Source: Gemmatimonadota bacterium
Lineage (GTDB): Bacteria > Gemmatimonadota > Gemmatimonadetes > Gemmatimonadales > Gemmatimonadaceae
NCBI GenBank assembly: GCA_016194585.1
Contig: JACQBG010000024.1
Span: 1 to 64,000, forward strand
DNA length: 64,000 nt
Reading direction: 5' to 3'
This document shows, piece by piece, positions 51,309 to 59,857 of the stretch. The position numbers were made by a program, and so were the translations under genes. Within the stretch, counting starts at the first letter, position 1. Each line of letters starts with the position of its first letter. The notes under the pieces were generated by a model. The model ran no database searches. It saw only the letters and a program-made list of their open reading frames with translations, and was not told the origin of the DNA.

Positions 51309-51401
51309 AAAATACAGGAGGTCGCAAGTGCGCTGGAGCTTGCTCTTACTCTTGTGTCAGAGAGCACTTCGAGGATTGCGGTTTCCCCAGATTCCCCTAG
51401 A

Positions 51402-52385
51402 TGGAGTTCCCAGCATTTAGTGGACAGGCGTTAGCATCCGGGACTTTCACGGAGAGCGAGACCGATGTCCACACGACGGGGTGCCGGGCGCGTCCGCTCG
51501 GCGTACGGGTTCATCAAAGCGCATCGTGATCAGTTCCCGGTGCAGCTCATGTGTCGTATGCTTGAGGTGGCGCCGAGCGGGTACTCTGAGTGGTGCCAGC
51601 ACCCGCTCTCGACGCGCGCCCAGGAAGATGCGAGGCTGCTGCGGTTGATTCGCGCGTCCTTCACGGCGAGTCACGGCATCTACGGCGCGCCTCGCGTCTT
51701 CCTGGACCTGCGCGAGGCCGGTGAGACCTGCAGCAAGCATCGCGTGGCTCGGCTGATGCGAGCGAACGATCTCCGCGCGCTCCACGGCTATCGCGTGCGG
51801 CGGTGGGCGGTCGGCAAGCCGGCCGTCCTGATTCCCAACCTGCTCCAGCGACAATTCACCACGACACGCCCGAACGTCGCCTGGGTCACGGACATCACGT
51901 ACATCCGGACGTGGCAGGGCTGGCTGTATCTCGCCGTCGTCCTCGACCTCTTCTCGCGCCGAATTGTCGGATGGGCTACCGCGCCGACGATTCATCGTGA
52001 GCTTGTCCTCAACGCCGTGCTGAGGGCGGTGCGCGAGCGCCGGCCGCGCGGCACTTTAATTCACTCGGACCAAGGGACCCAGTTTGGGAGCGACGCGTGG
52101 CGGCGATTCTGTCGCTCCCACCGGCTGGAACCAAGCATGAGCCGGAAGGGCAACTGCTGGGACAATGCCGTCGCGGAGTCGTTCTTCAGTAGTTTGAAGA
52201 AGGAGCGCATCAAGAAGCACATCTACAAGAACCGCGAGCTGGCGCTCACGGACTTGGCTGCGTACATCGAGGGCTTCTACAATCCGACACGACGTCACAG
52301 TCACCTCGGCGGAGTGAGCCCTGTAGAATTCGAGGCGGCGCACAAAAGGCGGGGGCAGCGTCTCCACTAAATGCTGGCAACTCCA
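51402..52385 (+). mobile_element. IS3-family insertion sequence, single-ORF form
   Basis: Terminal inverted repeats of about 25 bp: 51402-51426 (TGGAGTTCCCAGCATTTAG...) and 52361-52385, matching at all but two positions, with TG...CA ends. A possible 3-bp target duplication AGA lies at 51399-51401 and 52385-52387 (the first A overlaps the IS end, so 2-3 bp). The element is 984 bp, shorter than usual IS3 members, because only orfB is present; 38 bp separate the left repeat from its start. It splits a minus-strand lipoprotein gene. Confidence 0.88.
51465..52370 (+). CDS. IS3-family transposase OrfB (DDE, complete catalytic triad)
   Basis: A 301-residue rve-type integrase core. The N-terminal segment SAYGFIKAHRDQFPVQLMCR and the HTH_21 region (HGIYGAPRVFLDLREAG) are typical of OrfB. 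Catalytic residues: Asp in WVTDITYIRTWQGWLYLAVV, Asp in LIHSDQGTQFGS and Glu in GNCWDNAVAESFFSSLKKE. The C-terminus ends FYNPTRRHSHLGGVSPVEFE, also standard. A GGAGAG lies upstream of the ATG. OrfA (the DNA-binding HTH partner, normally joined by -1 frameshift) is missing, so autonomous transposition is doubtful. Confidence 0.93.
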   Translation: MSTRRGAGRVRSAYGFIKAHRDQFPVQLMCRMLEVAPSGYSEWCQHPLSTRAQEDARLLRLIRASFTASHGIYGAPRVFLDLREAGETCSKHRVARLMRANDLRALHGYRVRRWAVGKPAVLIPNLLQRQFTTTRPNVAWVTDITYIRTWQGWLYLAVVLDLFSRRIVGWATAPTIHRELVLNAVLRAVRERRPRGTLIHSDQGTQFGSDAWRRFCRSHRLEPSMSRKGNCWDNAVAESFFSSLKKERIKKHIYKNRELALTDLAAYIEGFYNPTRRHSHLGGVSPVEFEAAHKRRGQRLH

Positions 52386-52569
52386 GAAAGACGAAATGTC
52401 CTTGAGCGTCGAGCGCCTGTGCGACGCTTGGCCCTACCCATCGCGTCACGTCTGACGGTGCGAGCCGCGTGACGCGTGGTGCGCCGGGTTCCGTGCATGA
52501 GACGGCAGCCCACGCCAGCAGCAGACTCACACGAATCGCATGACGAGCAGCCAACATCGATGGCTTCAT

Positions 52570-53222
52570 TACGGTTGGATTCCGATGGAAGCGTGATCTT
52601 GCTGCCGCCTCAGCCTCGCGTCTGATCGAAGGCTCGATCAGCGACCCGCGACGCGCCGCACTCGGCGACGTGACTGTCGTCGCATGTTGCGCGGGCCGCT
52701 CAGAAGTAACAAGTCCACGCCCTTTTTCGGACACGCCGCACACACTTCGGCGCCGGTGTGATTATCGTGCGGCGAGCGACTGGATGGGCCTCGCAACGTC
52801 GGCGCGAGCACGACTCGGCCCTGCTGACGCAAGTGCCGTCGACCCACCAAAGGAGGGGATTGTGCAGCCGACCAATTGCGGGCTGTGCGCAGGCTCGAGT
52901 TCGCTCGCAGCAGCCTGCACGTCTTCGACCTCGACGTCGACCGGCGCCAAAGCCTCCAGCAGCGGCGCGCGCTCGCTGTCGATCACGCCGCCCGTCGCGG
53001 CACGTATGGTCGGAGACGCGGTCCGCTCCACGGCGACCGCGAAGGACGATGCCGGACTGAAGGGCTGCGCGGCGGCCAAGGTAGTGACACGGTGACAGAG
53101 AGTTGCGTGCGATTCTCTCAAGCGCCCACCATGCTCCGCCTGGCGCCGCGCGCGGCCTATCTCGGGAGTCCGACAAGCTTCGGGAGCGGCCTCGTGCGGG
53201 CGAAAACTGCGCTAACCGTGAC
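52570..53222. other. Island segment without a confident gene
   Basis: About 650 bp. Open frames exist on both strands (for example plus 52670-53095 and minus 52762-53121), but neither has a ribosome site, signal peptide or family motif, and they overlap each other. AT content is slightly higher than in flanking genes. It probably contains the promoter regions of the RCC1 gene (plus) and the split lipoprotein (minus), or decayed cargo. Confidence 0.5.
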
Positions 53223-54557
53223 GTGCTAGCTTGGCGTACTTTGGCCCTGGCGTGGGCCGCCACGCGTGCTGCGTGGCGGCCCACGGCGCTCGTGGGTATC
53301 CTGGCGCTCGCGGGCTGGATCGCCGCGTGTCGGGACGCATCGCCGACGCGCGTCGTTACGGTCGTGGACACAGTGCCTTCTCCGGCAGACACGTCGAAGA
53401 TCCCCCCGGTCGACACCGGGCCGCCGTTGGACACCGTTCAGCTCGCGGCACCATCACGCCCGCAACTCGCGTCCGGCGCGTTCGGAACCTGCCTGCTCCA
53501 CGAAGATGGCGAGATCGCGTGCTGGGGCGACTGGTGGGGCGGCTTCGTTCCGGCTCCTCCGACCCGCGTACCGCCGACGCTCGATGCGCACGGCGTCCCC
53601 GTCCGGTTCGTCGCGATCTCGTTGGGTCCCAGACTGTGCGCGCTCAGCACCCAGGGCGAGGCCTACTGTCAGACGCAGGGCAACGTGGTCGACCCCAGCA
53701 GTCCGCCGCCTCCGCTGCTCCTCGAACGCGTGAACACGCGCCACCGCTTTCGGTCCGTGACGGCGGGCTACGGCACGTCGTGTGCCCTCACGCCCTCGGG
53801 CCAAGCGTTCTGTTGGGGGCACGGTGACTTCGGACGACTGGGTGACGGTTCGCACGAATCCGGGTACGTCGCGGCGCAGCCAGTCCCCGCACAGACGTCG
53901 CTGCGATTCAGTGCTCTCGCCGAGGGCGGCGGGGACATCCAGTGCGCGATCGCGCAGACGGGAAAGCCGTACTGCTGGGGGCATGATGAAGGGACGGTCG
54001 ATGCGATTCCTGAACTTCCCGGCGACTGCAGCACGTTCTACTGGCAGTGGTTCATAGGGCGTGGTTGCGTCGTGCCGACGCCCGTCGCCGACTCGCCGGC
54101 GTTCACGCTGATCAGTTCAACGGCAGAGTCGACGTGCGGACTTGACGCCGGAGGTGCTGCGTACTGCTGGGGGTACGGAGGATACGGACAGTTAGGCAAC
54201 GACACGAGCGTCGTCGCCTTCGCTCCGATCCCGGTGGCCGGTGGCCTGCATTTCACATCGCTGACGACCGGCGCCTTTCATGTCTGTGCCCTCATTGCGG
54301 CAGGCGCGGCCTACTGTTGGGGAAACAACTTCCGCGGCTACCTCGGGACGGGAGGCCAACGCGGGCGTGCCATCCCAACGCCGGTCGCCGGAGGGTTGAG
54401 CTTCACGACGCTCGCCTCAGGCGAGTTTCACACTTGCGGTCTCTCGACGGCCGGCGACATGTGGTGCTGGGGATCCGGCGCATACGGCGCACTCGGTCGT
54501 GACGCCAGCCTCGGCGACGCGAGCGTGCCGGTGCGCGTGACCGCGCCGATACCATAG
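53223..54557 (+). CDS. RCC1-repeat exported lipoprotein
   Basis: A 444-residue protein from the GTG at 53223. The signal region ends in WIAAC (lipobox), followed by a Pro/Thr/Asp-rich linker. The mature part contains six or so RCC1/ATS1 propeller repeats of about 50 residues, each with the form CxLxxxGxxYCWGxxxxGxLG (for example CALTPSGQAFCWGHGDFGRL, AAYCWGYGGYGQLGNDT, AAYCWGNNFRGYLGTGG, MWCWGSGAYGALGRD). Paired Cys in each repeat would form disulfides. Such secreted RCC1 proteins are numerous in Gemmatimonadota and Myxococcota; function unknown, probably ligand or surface binding. The start codon is uncertain. It is the only intact cargo gene of the tRNA-Pro island besides the transposase. 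Confidence 0.82.
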   Translation: MLAWRTLALAWAATRAAWRPTALVGILALAGWIAACRDASPTRVVTVVDTVPSPADTSKIPPVDTGPPLDTVQLAAPSRPQLASGAFGTCLLHEDGEIACWGDWWGGFVPAPPTRVPPTLDAHGVPVRFVAISLGPRLCALSTQGEAYCQTQGNVVDPSSPPPPLLLERVNTRHRFRSVTAGYGTSCALTPSGQAFCWGHGDFGRLGDGSHESGYVAAQPVPAQTSLRFSALAEGGGDIQCAIAQTGKPYCWGHDEGTVDAIPELPGDCSTFYWQWFIGRGCVVPTPVADSPAFTLISSTAESTCGLDAGGAAYCWGYGGYGQLGNDTSVVAFAPIPVAGGLHFTSLTTGAFHVCALIAAGAAYCWGNNFRGYLGTGGQRGRAIPTPVAGGLSFTTLASGEFHTCGLSTAGDMWCWGSGAYGALGRDASLGDASVPVRVTAPIP

Positions 54558-54682
54558 CGCGCCATCATTCGGTGTACGTCGGGCGCGGGCGCGGCGAAAG
54601 CGGCGGCCATGCGTGCCGGGAGCGCCGACGCCGATCACGGATAGGCGCCCATCCTCCACCGACGATTCGTCTCCCAAAACGT

Positions 54683-54720
54683 CCCCAGCCTCGCGCCGGG
54701 GACCGGTCGCGAGGCTGGGG
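54683..54720 (-). terminator. 13-bp hairpin between the RCC1 gene and tRNA-Pro
   Basis: CCCCAGCCTCGCG (54683-54695) pairs perfectly with CGCGAGGCTGGGG (54708-54720). On the minus strand the stem is followed by ACGTTTTGGG, a terminator-like T-run, about 38 nt downstream of the tRNA 3' end. It can also stop transcription of the RCC1 gene arriving on the plus strand. Confidence 0.75.
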
Positions 54721-54758
54721 CAGTTCACAAGTCGTTGTGAAACAATCGTCTGGCAAAG

Positions 54759-54832
54759 TCGGGACGGCGGGATTCGAACCCGCGACCCCCTGAACCCCAT
54801 TCAGGTGCGCTACCGGACTGCGCTACGTCCCG
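54759..54832 (-). tRNA. tRNA-Pro (anticodon GGG)
   Basis: A 74-nt cloverleaf on the minus strand: acceptor CGGGACG/CGTCCCG with discriminator A, D-stem GCGC/GCGC, anticodon stem CCTGA/TCAGG with loop ATGGGGT (anticodon GGG, reading CCC/CCU), five-base variable loop, and T-arm GCGGG-TTCGAAT-CCCGC. CCA is not encoded. The gene is intact, although it is the integration target whose 3' 46 bp are duplicated at 51263. Confidence 0.95.
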
Positions 54833-54909
54833 TCCGCCGCTTTCGCGGACAGACTATGAAACCTAGCGACCGCACCGCACCTCTACAACCTCTCGCTGAA
54901 CGGGACGCC

Positions 54910-55461
54910 CTACTGCCGCGCCGCCGCCGCGGCCGCCGCCCGCGCCGCCGCCCGGGCCTGCCGCTCCCGCGTCAGGTGCGGCACCACCCCCACCATCCGC
55001 TGCAACAGCATCAGCTGCGCCCGGTGGTGCATCTCGTGCTCCTTCGCCCCGAGCAGGTTCTCGAACCGCGTCTTGGGGTGCTGCCCCATCCCGTCCGTGA
55101 ACGTCTCGTTCAGGAACGCCGGCGTCAGCCCCTCGACCCACGCCGCGAAGGCCTCCCCCTCGCTCTTCAGCAGCGCGATCAGCTCCGCCTTCGTCCGCGC
55201 CTTCCCCTCGTACGCGGCCGCGCTCGCCATCAGCGCGCCGAAATCGTAGCCCTGGAACGTCGAGAGGTGCTTGTCGCGATGCACGTCATAGTACAGGGCC
55301 GGGCCCCACGCGATGTGCGCGAGCTGCGAGCGCACCGACCGCGTGCCGGCCGCCGCGACGAAATCGTACTGCTCCTCCGGGATGTCCTCGGCCACCTGCA
55401 CGGTGTTCTTCCGCACCGTCCGCATGGCGTCCGCCAATTCCTTCGCGCCGTACACGATCAT
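54910..55461 (-). CDS. DinB-like metal-binding protein
   Basis: A 183-residue four-helix-bundle protein of the DinB/YfiT superfamily. The metal triad is visible as His49 in SQLAHIAWGP and the HxxxH pair in KEHEMHHRAQL (His142 and His146). FENLLGAKEHEMHHR is the usual final helix. DinB-type proteins include thiol-dependent metalloenzymes of mostly unknown substrate. The C-terminus is Ala/Arg-rich. It lies 92 nt downstream of the RND pump gene on the same strand, so it may be on the efflux operon's transcript. Confidence 0.88.
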   Translation of the reverse strand: MIVYGAKELADAMRTVRKNTVQVAEDIPEEQYDFVAAAGTRSVRSQLAHIAWGPALYYDVHRDKHLSTFQGYDFGALMASAAAYEGKARTKAELIALLKSEGEAFAAWVEGLTPAFLNETFTDGMGQHPKTRFENLLGAKEHEMHHRAQLMLLQRMVGVVPHLTRERQARAAARAAAAAAARQ

Positions 55462-55553
55462 CCGTCGACTCCTCGATGGGGGGAAAGGACTGCTCGAGTG
55501 GTGGATCCGGGGCACGGCGCGCGACTCGCGCGCCGGGCCGTGCCGCGAAGGGC

Positions 55554-58500
55554 TCAGCCCTGCGGCGCGCCCGCCGGTACGGGGGCGATCGCGGCGACCT
55601 CGGCCTGGCGGCGGCGCCGGTGCACAAGGTCGTCGAAATAGGTGTAGATCACCGGCGTCACGTACAGCGTGATGAGCTGCGAGAAGGCGAGCCCACCGAC
55701 CACCGTGATGCCGAGCGGCCGGCGGCTCTCGGCGCCCGCGCCGGCGCCGAGCGCGATCGGGAGCGTGCCGACGAGCGCGGCCATCGTCGTCATCGTGATC
55801 GGACGGAACCGCACGAGGCACGCCTCGAGGATCGCGTCGCGCGCGTTCTTCCCCTGCTTCTCGGCCTCGGTCGCGAAGTCGATCATCATGATCGCGTTCT
55901 TCTTCACGAGGCCGACGAGCATGATCACGCCCACCCACGCGTACACCGTCAGCTCCGTGTGCGTGAGCAGCAGCGCGAGCAGCGCGCCGAACGCGGCGAA
56001 CGGGATGCCGGAGAGGATCGTGAGCGGGTGGATGAAGCTCTCGTACAGCACGCCGAGCACGATGTAGATGACGAAGATCGCGATGATGAAGAGGGCGAGC
56101 AGCCCCTTCTGCGTGTCCTGGAACACCTGCGCCGCGCCGTAGAACCCCGCCGAGACACCCTCGGGGAGCTGGCCGCGCATCGTGCGCTCGATGGCCGCCT
56201 CGGCGTCGCCGAGAGCGGTGCCGGCGCGGAGGTTGAACGAGATCGTCACGCTCGGCTGCTGCGCCGTGTGGTTCACGAGCATCGGGCCGAGCGACTGCGC
56301 TTTGCGCGTCACCGACGAGAGCGGGACGAGCTTCCCCGTCTTCGCGCGCACGTAGAGCAGGTCGAGCGCCGAGAGGTCCTGCTGGAACTCGGGGAGCAGC
56401 TCGAGGATCACCCAGTACTCGTCGTTCGCCGTGTAGATCGTCGAGACCTGACGCGACCCGTAGGCGTTGTAGAGCGCGCTCTCGATCTGCTCCGGGGTCA
56501 CGCCGTAGAGGGCGGCCCGGTCGCGGTCGAGTTCGATGGAGGCCTGCGGATTGGCGATCTGCAGGTCGGTCGTGACGTCGGTGAGCTCGGGCACCGTGCG
56601 CAGCTTCGTCTCCGCCTCGGCGCCCGCCTTGTACAGCACCTGCAGGTCGGCGCCGGTGAGCGTGTACTGGTAGAGCCCCTTGCCGGCGCGCCCGCCGATC
56701 TGGATGACGGGGTCGTTGCGCGGGTAGGTCGCGATCCCCGGCACCTGGCGCAGCTTGCGCGCCATCACGGGGATGATCTCGTCGACCGACATGTGCCGCT
56801 GCTTCCGCGGCTTGGCGCGGATCGTGAACCGCCCCTGGTTCGGTGTCGCGGAAGTACCGCCGTACGCCGACCCGACGTTCGAGATGAGGGCGTCGACGTT
56901 CTCGGTGTCCTGCACGACGAGGGCGATCACGGCCTTCTGGTGGCGCACCATCTCGTCGAAGCTCGTCCCCTGCGCGGCCTCCGTGGTGACCGAGATGCGG
57001 TCCTGGTCCTCCGAGGGGAAGAACCCCTTCGGCACGAACTGGAACGCCACCCCGGTGAGCACGAGCGTCACGAAGCTCGCGACGATCGCCACCGGACGGT
57101 GCCGCATGACCCAGCGCAGCGAGGTGCCGTAGGCGTGGTAGGCCCACTGGTACAGCCGCTCGAACGCGTCGAGGATGAAGTTGTGCGACCCGTGCAGCCG
57201 CGACTCGTTGAGGAAGCGCGAGGCGAGCATCGGCGTGAGCGTGAGCGACACCACGCCCGAGACGAGGATCGCCACGGCGATCGTCACGGCGAACTCGCGG
57301 AACAGCCGGCCGACGATGCCGCTCATGAAGAGGAGCGGGATGAACACCGCCACGAGCGACAGCGTCATCGACAGGATGGTGAAGCCGATCTCGGCGGCGC
57401 CGTCGAGCGCCGCCTGCATCGGTTTCTTCCCCATCTCCATGTGGCGCACGATGTTCTCGAGCATCACGATGGCGTCGTCGACGACGAACCCCACGGCGAG
57501 CGTGAGCGCCATGAGCGACAGGTTGTCGAGGCTGAAGTCGAGCATGTACATCACGGCGAACGTGCCGACGAGCGACATCGGCAGCGCGAGGCTCGGGATG
57601 ACCGTGGCCGAGACGTTGCGCAGGAACAGGAAGATGACGAGGATCACGAGCCCGATCGTGAGGGCGAGCGTGACCTTCACGTCGTGCACCGAGTCGCGGA
57701 TGCCGGCCGAGCGGTCGAAGAAGATCTCGAACACCACGGAGGGTGGCAGCGTGGCGCGCAGCTTCGGGATGAGCGCGTGCACGGCGTCGGCGACGGCGAC
57801 CGTGTTCGTCCCCGGCTGCTTCTGCACCGAGATCGAGATGGCGCGGGCGCCCGCGGCATACTCGTGGGTGTCGTAGTACCACCCCGCGAGGTGGTTGTTC
57901 TGCACGTCGTCGATGGCGTGCCCGACGTCCTTCAGCCGCACGGGCGCGCCGTTGCGGTAGGCGACGATGAGCTCGTTGAACTGCGCCGCATTCATGAGCT
58001 GCCCGTTCGCATTCACTGTGTAGGCCTTGTTCGGCCCCCACAGCACGCCGGTCGGCAGGTTCACGTTCTGCGACGAGATGGCGTTGGCGACCTCGTCGAT
58101 GCCGATGCTGCGCGCGGCGAGCTTGCGCGGGTCGACCTGCATGCGGGCCGCGTATTTCTGCGTGCCGAGGATCGACACCTGCGCCACGCCGTTCACCGTC
58201 GAGATCCGCTGCGCGACGTCGTTCTGGATCAACCCGTCCAGCTGCGACAACGGCATCGTCTTCGAACGGAAGTTGATGTACATGATCGGCTGGTCGGCCG
58301 GGTTCTGCTTGCTCAGCGACGGCGGCACGATCCCCGGCGGCAGGTTGCGCAGCGTCGTGCTGATCGCGCTCTGCACATCCTGCGCCGCGCCGTCGAGGTT
58401 GCGGTCGAGCGTGAACTGGAGCGTGATGCTCGTCGCGCCGAGCGCGCTCGTGCTCGTCATGTTGTCGAGCCCGGCGATCGTCGTGAACTGCTTCTCGAGC

Positions 58501-58697
58501 GGCGTCGCGACGCTGGCCGCCATCGTCTCGGGGCTCGCCCCGGGGAGCGACGCGCTCACGACGATCGTCGGATAGTCCACCGCGGGCAGGTCGCTCACCG
58601 ACAGCGACTGGTAGGCCAGCGTGCCGAACACGAGCACGGCGACCATGACGAGCGTCGTCATGACCGGCCGGCGGATGAACAGCGCGGTGAAGTTCAT
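55554..58697 (-). CDS. RND efflux pump inner-membrane subunit (HAE1/MdtBC type)
   Basis: A 1047-residue RND transporter, full length. It opens MNFTALFIRRPVMTTLVMVA and shows GASPETMAASVATPLE and AGLDNMTSTSALGATSITLQF in the first porter domain. The proton relay GFVVDDAIVMLENIVRHMEMG in TM4 contains the Asp-Asp pair, and GLVKKNAIMMIDFA in TM10 contains the Lys. These mark drug or small-molecule efflux (HAE1) rather than heavy-metal RND. It couples to the adaptor gene by an ATGA overlap and works with the TolC-type channel in a tripartite pump spanning both membranes. Confidence 0.97.
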   Translation of the reverse strand: MNFTALFIRRPVMTTLVMVAVLVFGTLAYQSLSVSDLPAVDYPTIVVSASLPGASPETMAASVATPLEKQFTTIAGLDNMTSTSALGATSITLQFTLDRNLDGAAQDVQSAISTTLRNLPPGIVPPSLSKQNPADQPIMYINFRSKTMPLSQLDGLIQNDVAQRISTVNGVAQVSILGTQKYAARMQVDPRKLAARSIGIDEVANAISSQNVNLPTGVLWGPNKAYTVNANGQLMNAAQFNELIVAYRNGAPVRLKDVGHAIDDVQNNHLAGWYYDTHEYAAGARAISISVQKQPGTNTVAVADAVHALIPKLRATLPPSVVFEIFFDRSAGIRDSVHDVKVTLALTIGLVILVIFLFLRNVSATVIPSLALPMSLVGTFAVMYMLDFSLDNLSLMALTLAVGFVVDDAIVMLENIVRHMEMGKKPMQAALDGAAEIGFTILSMTLSLVAVFIPLLFMSGIVGRLFREFAVTIAVAILVSGVVSLTLTPMLASRFLNESRLHGSHNFILDAFERLYQWAYHAYGTSLRWVMRHRPVAIVASFVTLVLTGVAFQFVPKGFFPSEDQDRISVTTEAAQGTSFDEMVRHQKAVIALVVQDTENVDALISNVGSAYGGTSATPNQGRFTIRAKPRKQRHMSVDEIIPVMARKLRQVPGIATYPRNDPVIQIGGRAGKGLYQYTLTGADLQVLYKAGAEAETKLRTVPELTDVTTDLQIANPQASIELDRDRAALYGVTPEQIESALYNAYGSRQVSTIYTANDEYWVILELLPEFQQDLSALDLLYVRAKTGKLVPLSSVTRKAQSLGPMLVNHTAQQPSVTISFNLRAGTALGDAEAAIERTMRGQLPEGVSAGFYGAAQVFQDTQKGLLALFIIAIFVIYIVLGVLYESFIHPLTILSGIPFAAFGALLALLLTHTELTVYAWVGVIMLVGLVKKNAIMMIDFATEAEKQGKNARDAILEACLVRFRPITMTTMAALVGTLPIALGAGAGAESRRPLGITVVGGLAFSQLITLYVTPVIYTYFDDLVHRRRRQAEVAAIAPVPAGAPQG

Positions 58698-59857
58698 CCC
58701 TTCTTCGCCTTCACCGCGCCCTTGGGCGCCCCCGGCGCGACGGCCGCCTCGGCCGTCGGCGCGCCGATCGTCTTCACCTCGACCTTCGCGCCCACCGTGA
58801 GGCGCGATTGTCCATCGACGACCACCTGCTCACCGCCCGAGAGCCCCTTCTCGATCACCGTCCGGTCGTCGATCTGTCGCCCCGCCGTGACGGGCTGCAT
58901 CTGCGCCTTCCCTTCCTTGTCGACGACGAAGACGAAGGTGCCGTCCTGTCCCGTCTGCACCGCGGGGGTCGGCACGAGCACGGCGTCCTGCTGCACGAAC
59001 AGCTCCAGTTGCGCCGGCACGAACTGCCCCGGCCAGAGCAGGTTCTCCTCGTTCTGGAAGCGCGCCTTGAGCGTGACCGTGCCCGTCGTCGTGTCGACGC
59101 CGTTGTCGACGAAGCTCAGCGTGCCTTCGATGCGGCGCGGCGTGGCCGCGCCGCCGGCGAGCGCGTACGCCTTCAGGTCGCCCTTCTTGGCGTACAGCTG
59201 CACCTGCGCGAGCTGCGACTCCGGCACGGCGAACCGCACGAGGATCGGATGGATCTGGTTGATGACGACGAGCGGCGTCACCGAGCCGGGGCGCACGACG
59301 TTCCCCTGTCGCACGAGCAGGCTCCCGGTCTTCCCGGCGACGGGGGCGCGGATCGTCGCCTGGTCGAGACTGAACTGCGCGCCCTCCACCGTCGCCTTGT
59401 CGGCGTCGACGACGGCCTTGAGCGCGGCCGCGTTCGACGACGCCTGGTCGGCCTGCGAGCGGGTCACATAATCCTTCGTCGCCAGCGAGGCGTAGCGGTC
59501 GGCATCGCGCTTCGCGTTCTCGTACTGCGCGCGGTCGCGTTCGAGCACGGCCTTCGACTGCGCGAGCGCCGCGCGGTAAGGCACGGGGTCGATCTCGAAC
59601 AGGATCTGCCCGGCCTTCACGTCGTCGCCTTCCTTGAACCGCACCGACGTGAGCACGCCGGCGACCTGCGACTGCACGGCCACCGTCTGCATCGGTTCGA
59701 CGATGCCGTTCGCGGTGATCAGGAAAGGCGCGACGTTCCGCTCCGCGGTCGCGACCGTGACGGGCACGGGGGGACGCGGTGGCGCGGACGGCTTCTTGCA
59801 GCCGGCCGCGCCGAGCAGCGCGCCGAAAAGCAGGATGGGGCGGATGGACGTCGTCAT
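58694..59857 (-). CDS. RND efflux periplasmic adaptor (membrane fusion protein)
   Basis: A 387-residue adaptor with a lipoprotein signal (LFGALLGAAGC, Cys20). It contains the lipoyl halves (VEPMQTVAVQSQVAGVLTSV and TIRAPVAGKTGSLLVRQGN), a coiled-coil hairpin between them (about 100-165), a beta-barrel domain and a C-terminal MP domain (VPTPAVQTGQDGTFVFVVD, GLSGGEQVVVDGQSRLTVG). The Lys/Ala-rich tail is short. ATGA overlaps join it to the tolC-like gene upstream and to the RND gene downstream, so all three are translated in step. Confidence 0.96.
   Translation of the reverse strand: MTTSIRPILLFGALLGAAGCKKPSAPPRPPVPVTVATAERNVAPFLITANGIVEPMQTVAVQSQVAGVLTSVRFKEGDDVKAGQILFEIDPVPYRAALAQSKAVLERDRAQYENAKRDADRYASLATKDYVTRSQADQASSNAAALKAVVDADKATVEGAQFSLDQATIRAPVAGKTGSLLVRQGNVVRPGSVTPLVVINQIHPILVRFAVPESQLAQVQLYAKKGDLKAYALAGGAATPRRIEGTLSFVDNGVDTTTGTVTLKARFQNEENLLWPGQFVPAQLELFVQQDAVLVPTPAVQTGQDGTFVFVVDKEGKAQMQPVTAGRQIDDRTVIEKGLSGGEQVVVDGQSRLTVGAKVEVKTIGAPTAEAAVAPGAPKGAVKAKKG

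Larger units (their letters stand above)
51305..52569 (-). pseudogene. Small lipoprotein gene split by the IS3 element and ended at the att repeat
   Basis: From the ATG at 52569 the minus strand encodes MKPSMLAARHAIRVSLLLAW, lipobox AVSC (Cys25), then a 40-residue mature start ending AQGHFVF at the IS end (52386). Removing the IS and one copy of its target duplication joins the frame to GESGETAILEVLSDTRVRAS on the other side (51401 downward). The frame stays open until a TGA at 51305-51307, inside the tRNA-Pro repeat. The reconstructed product is 92 residues. The 30 extra open codons across the junction support a single original frame. The family is not recognised; its 3' end may itself have been cut by the integration. 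Confidence 0.55.
51263..54804. mobile_element. About 3.5-kb genomic island integrated at tRNA-Pro(GGG)
   Basis: Bounded by a 46-bp direct repeat of the tRNA-Pro 3' end, with the intact tRNA at the right end and the fragment at the left. Contents: the tail of a lipoprotein gene, an IS3-family insertion inside it, a stretch of about 650 bp without a clear gene, and an RCC1-repeat lipoprotein gene with its hairpin. No integrase, relaxase or replication gene is present, so this is either a decayed remnant or an element mobilised in trans. Boundaries are firm; the classification as a once-mobile island is inference from the repeat. Confidence 0.75.

Noticed and set aside
52670-53121. Overlapping open frames on both strands inside the island
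   Set aside because: Mutually overlapping, no ribosome site or motif, codon use not convincing; recorded as a gene-free stretch.
54417-54800. Minus-strand frame with a GFRGSRVRIPPSRL-like start
   Set aside because: This peptide is the well-known spurious translation of a tRNA T-arm and 3' end; it overlaps tRNA-Pro.
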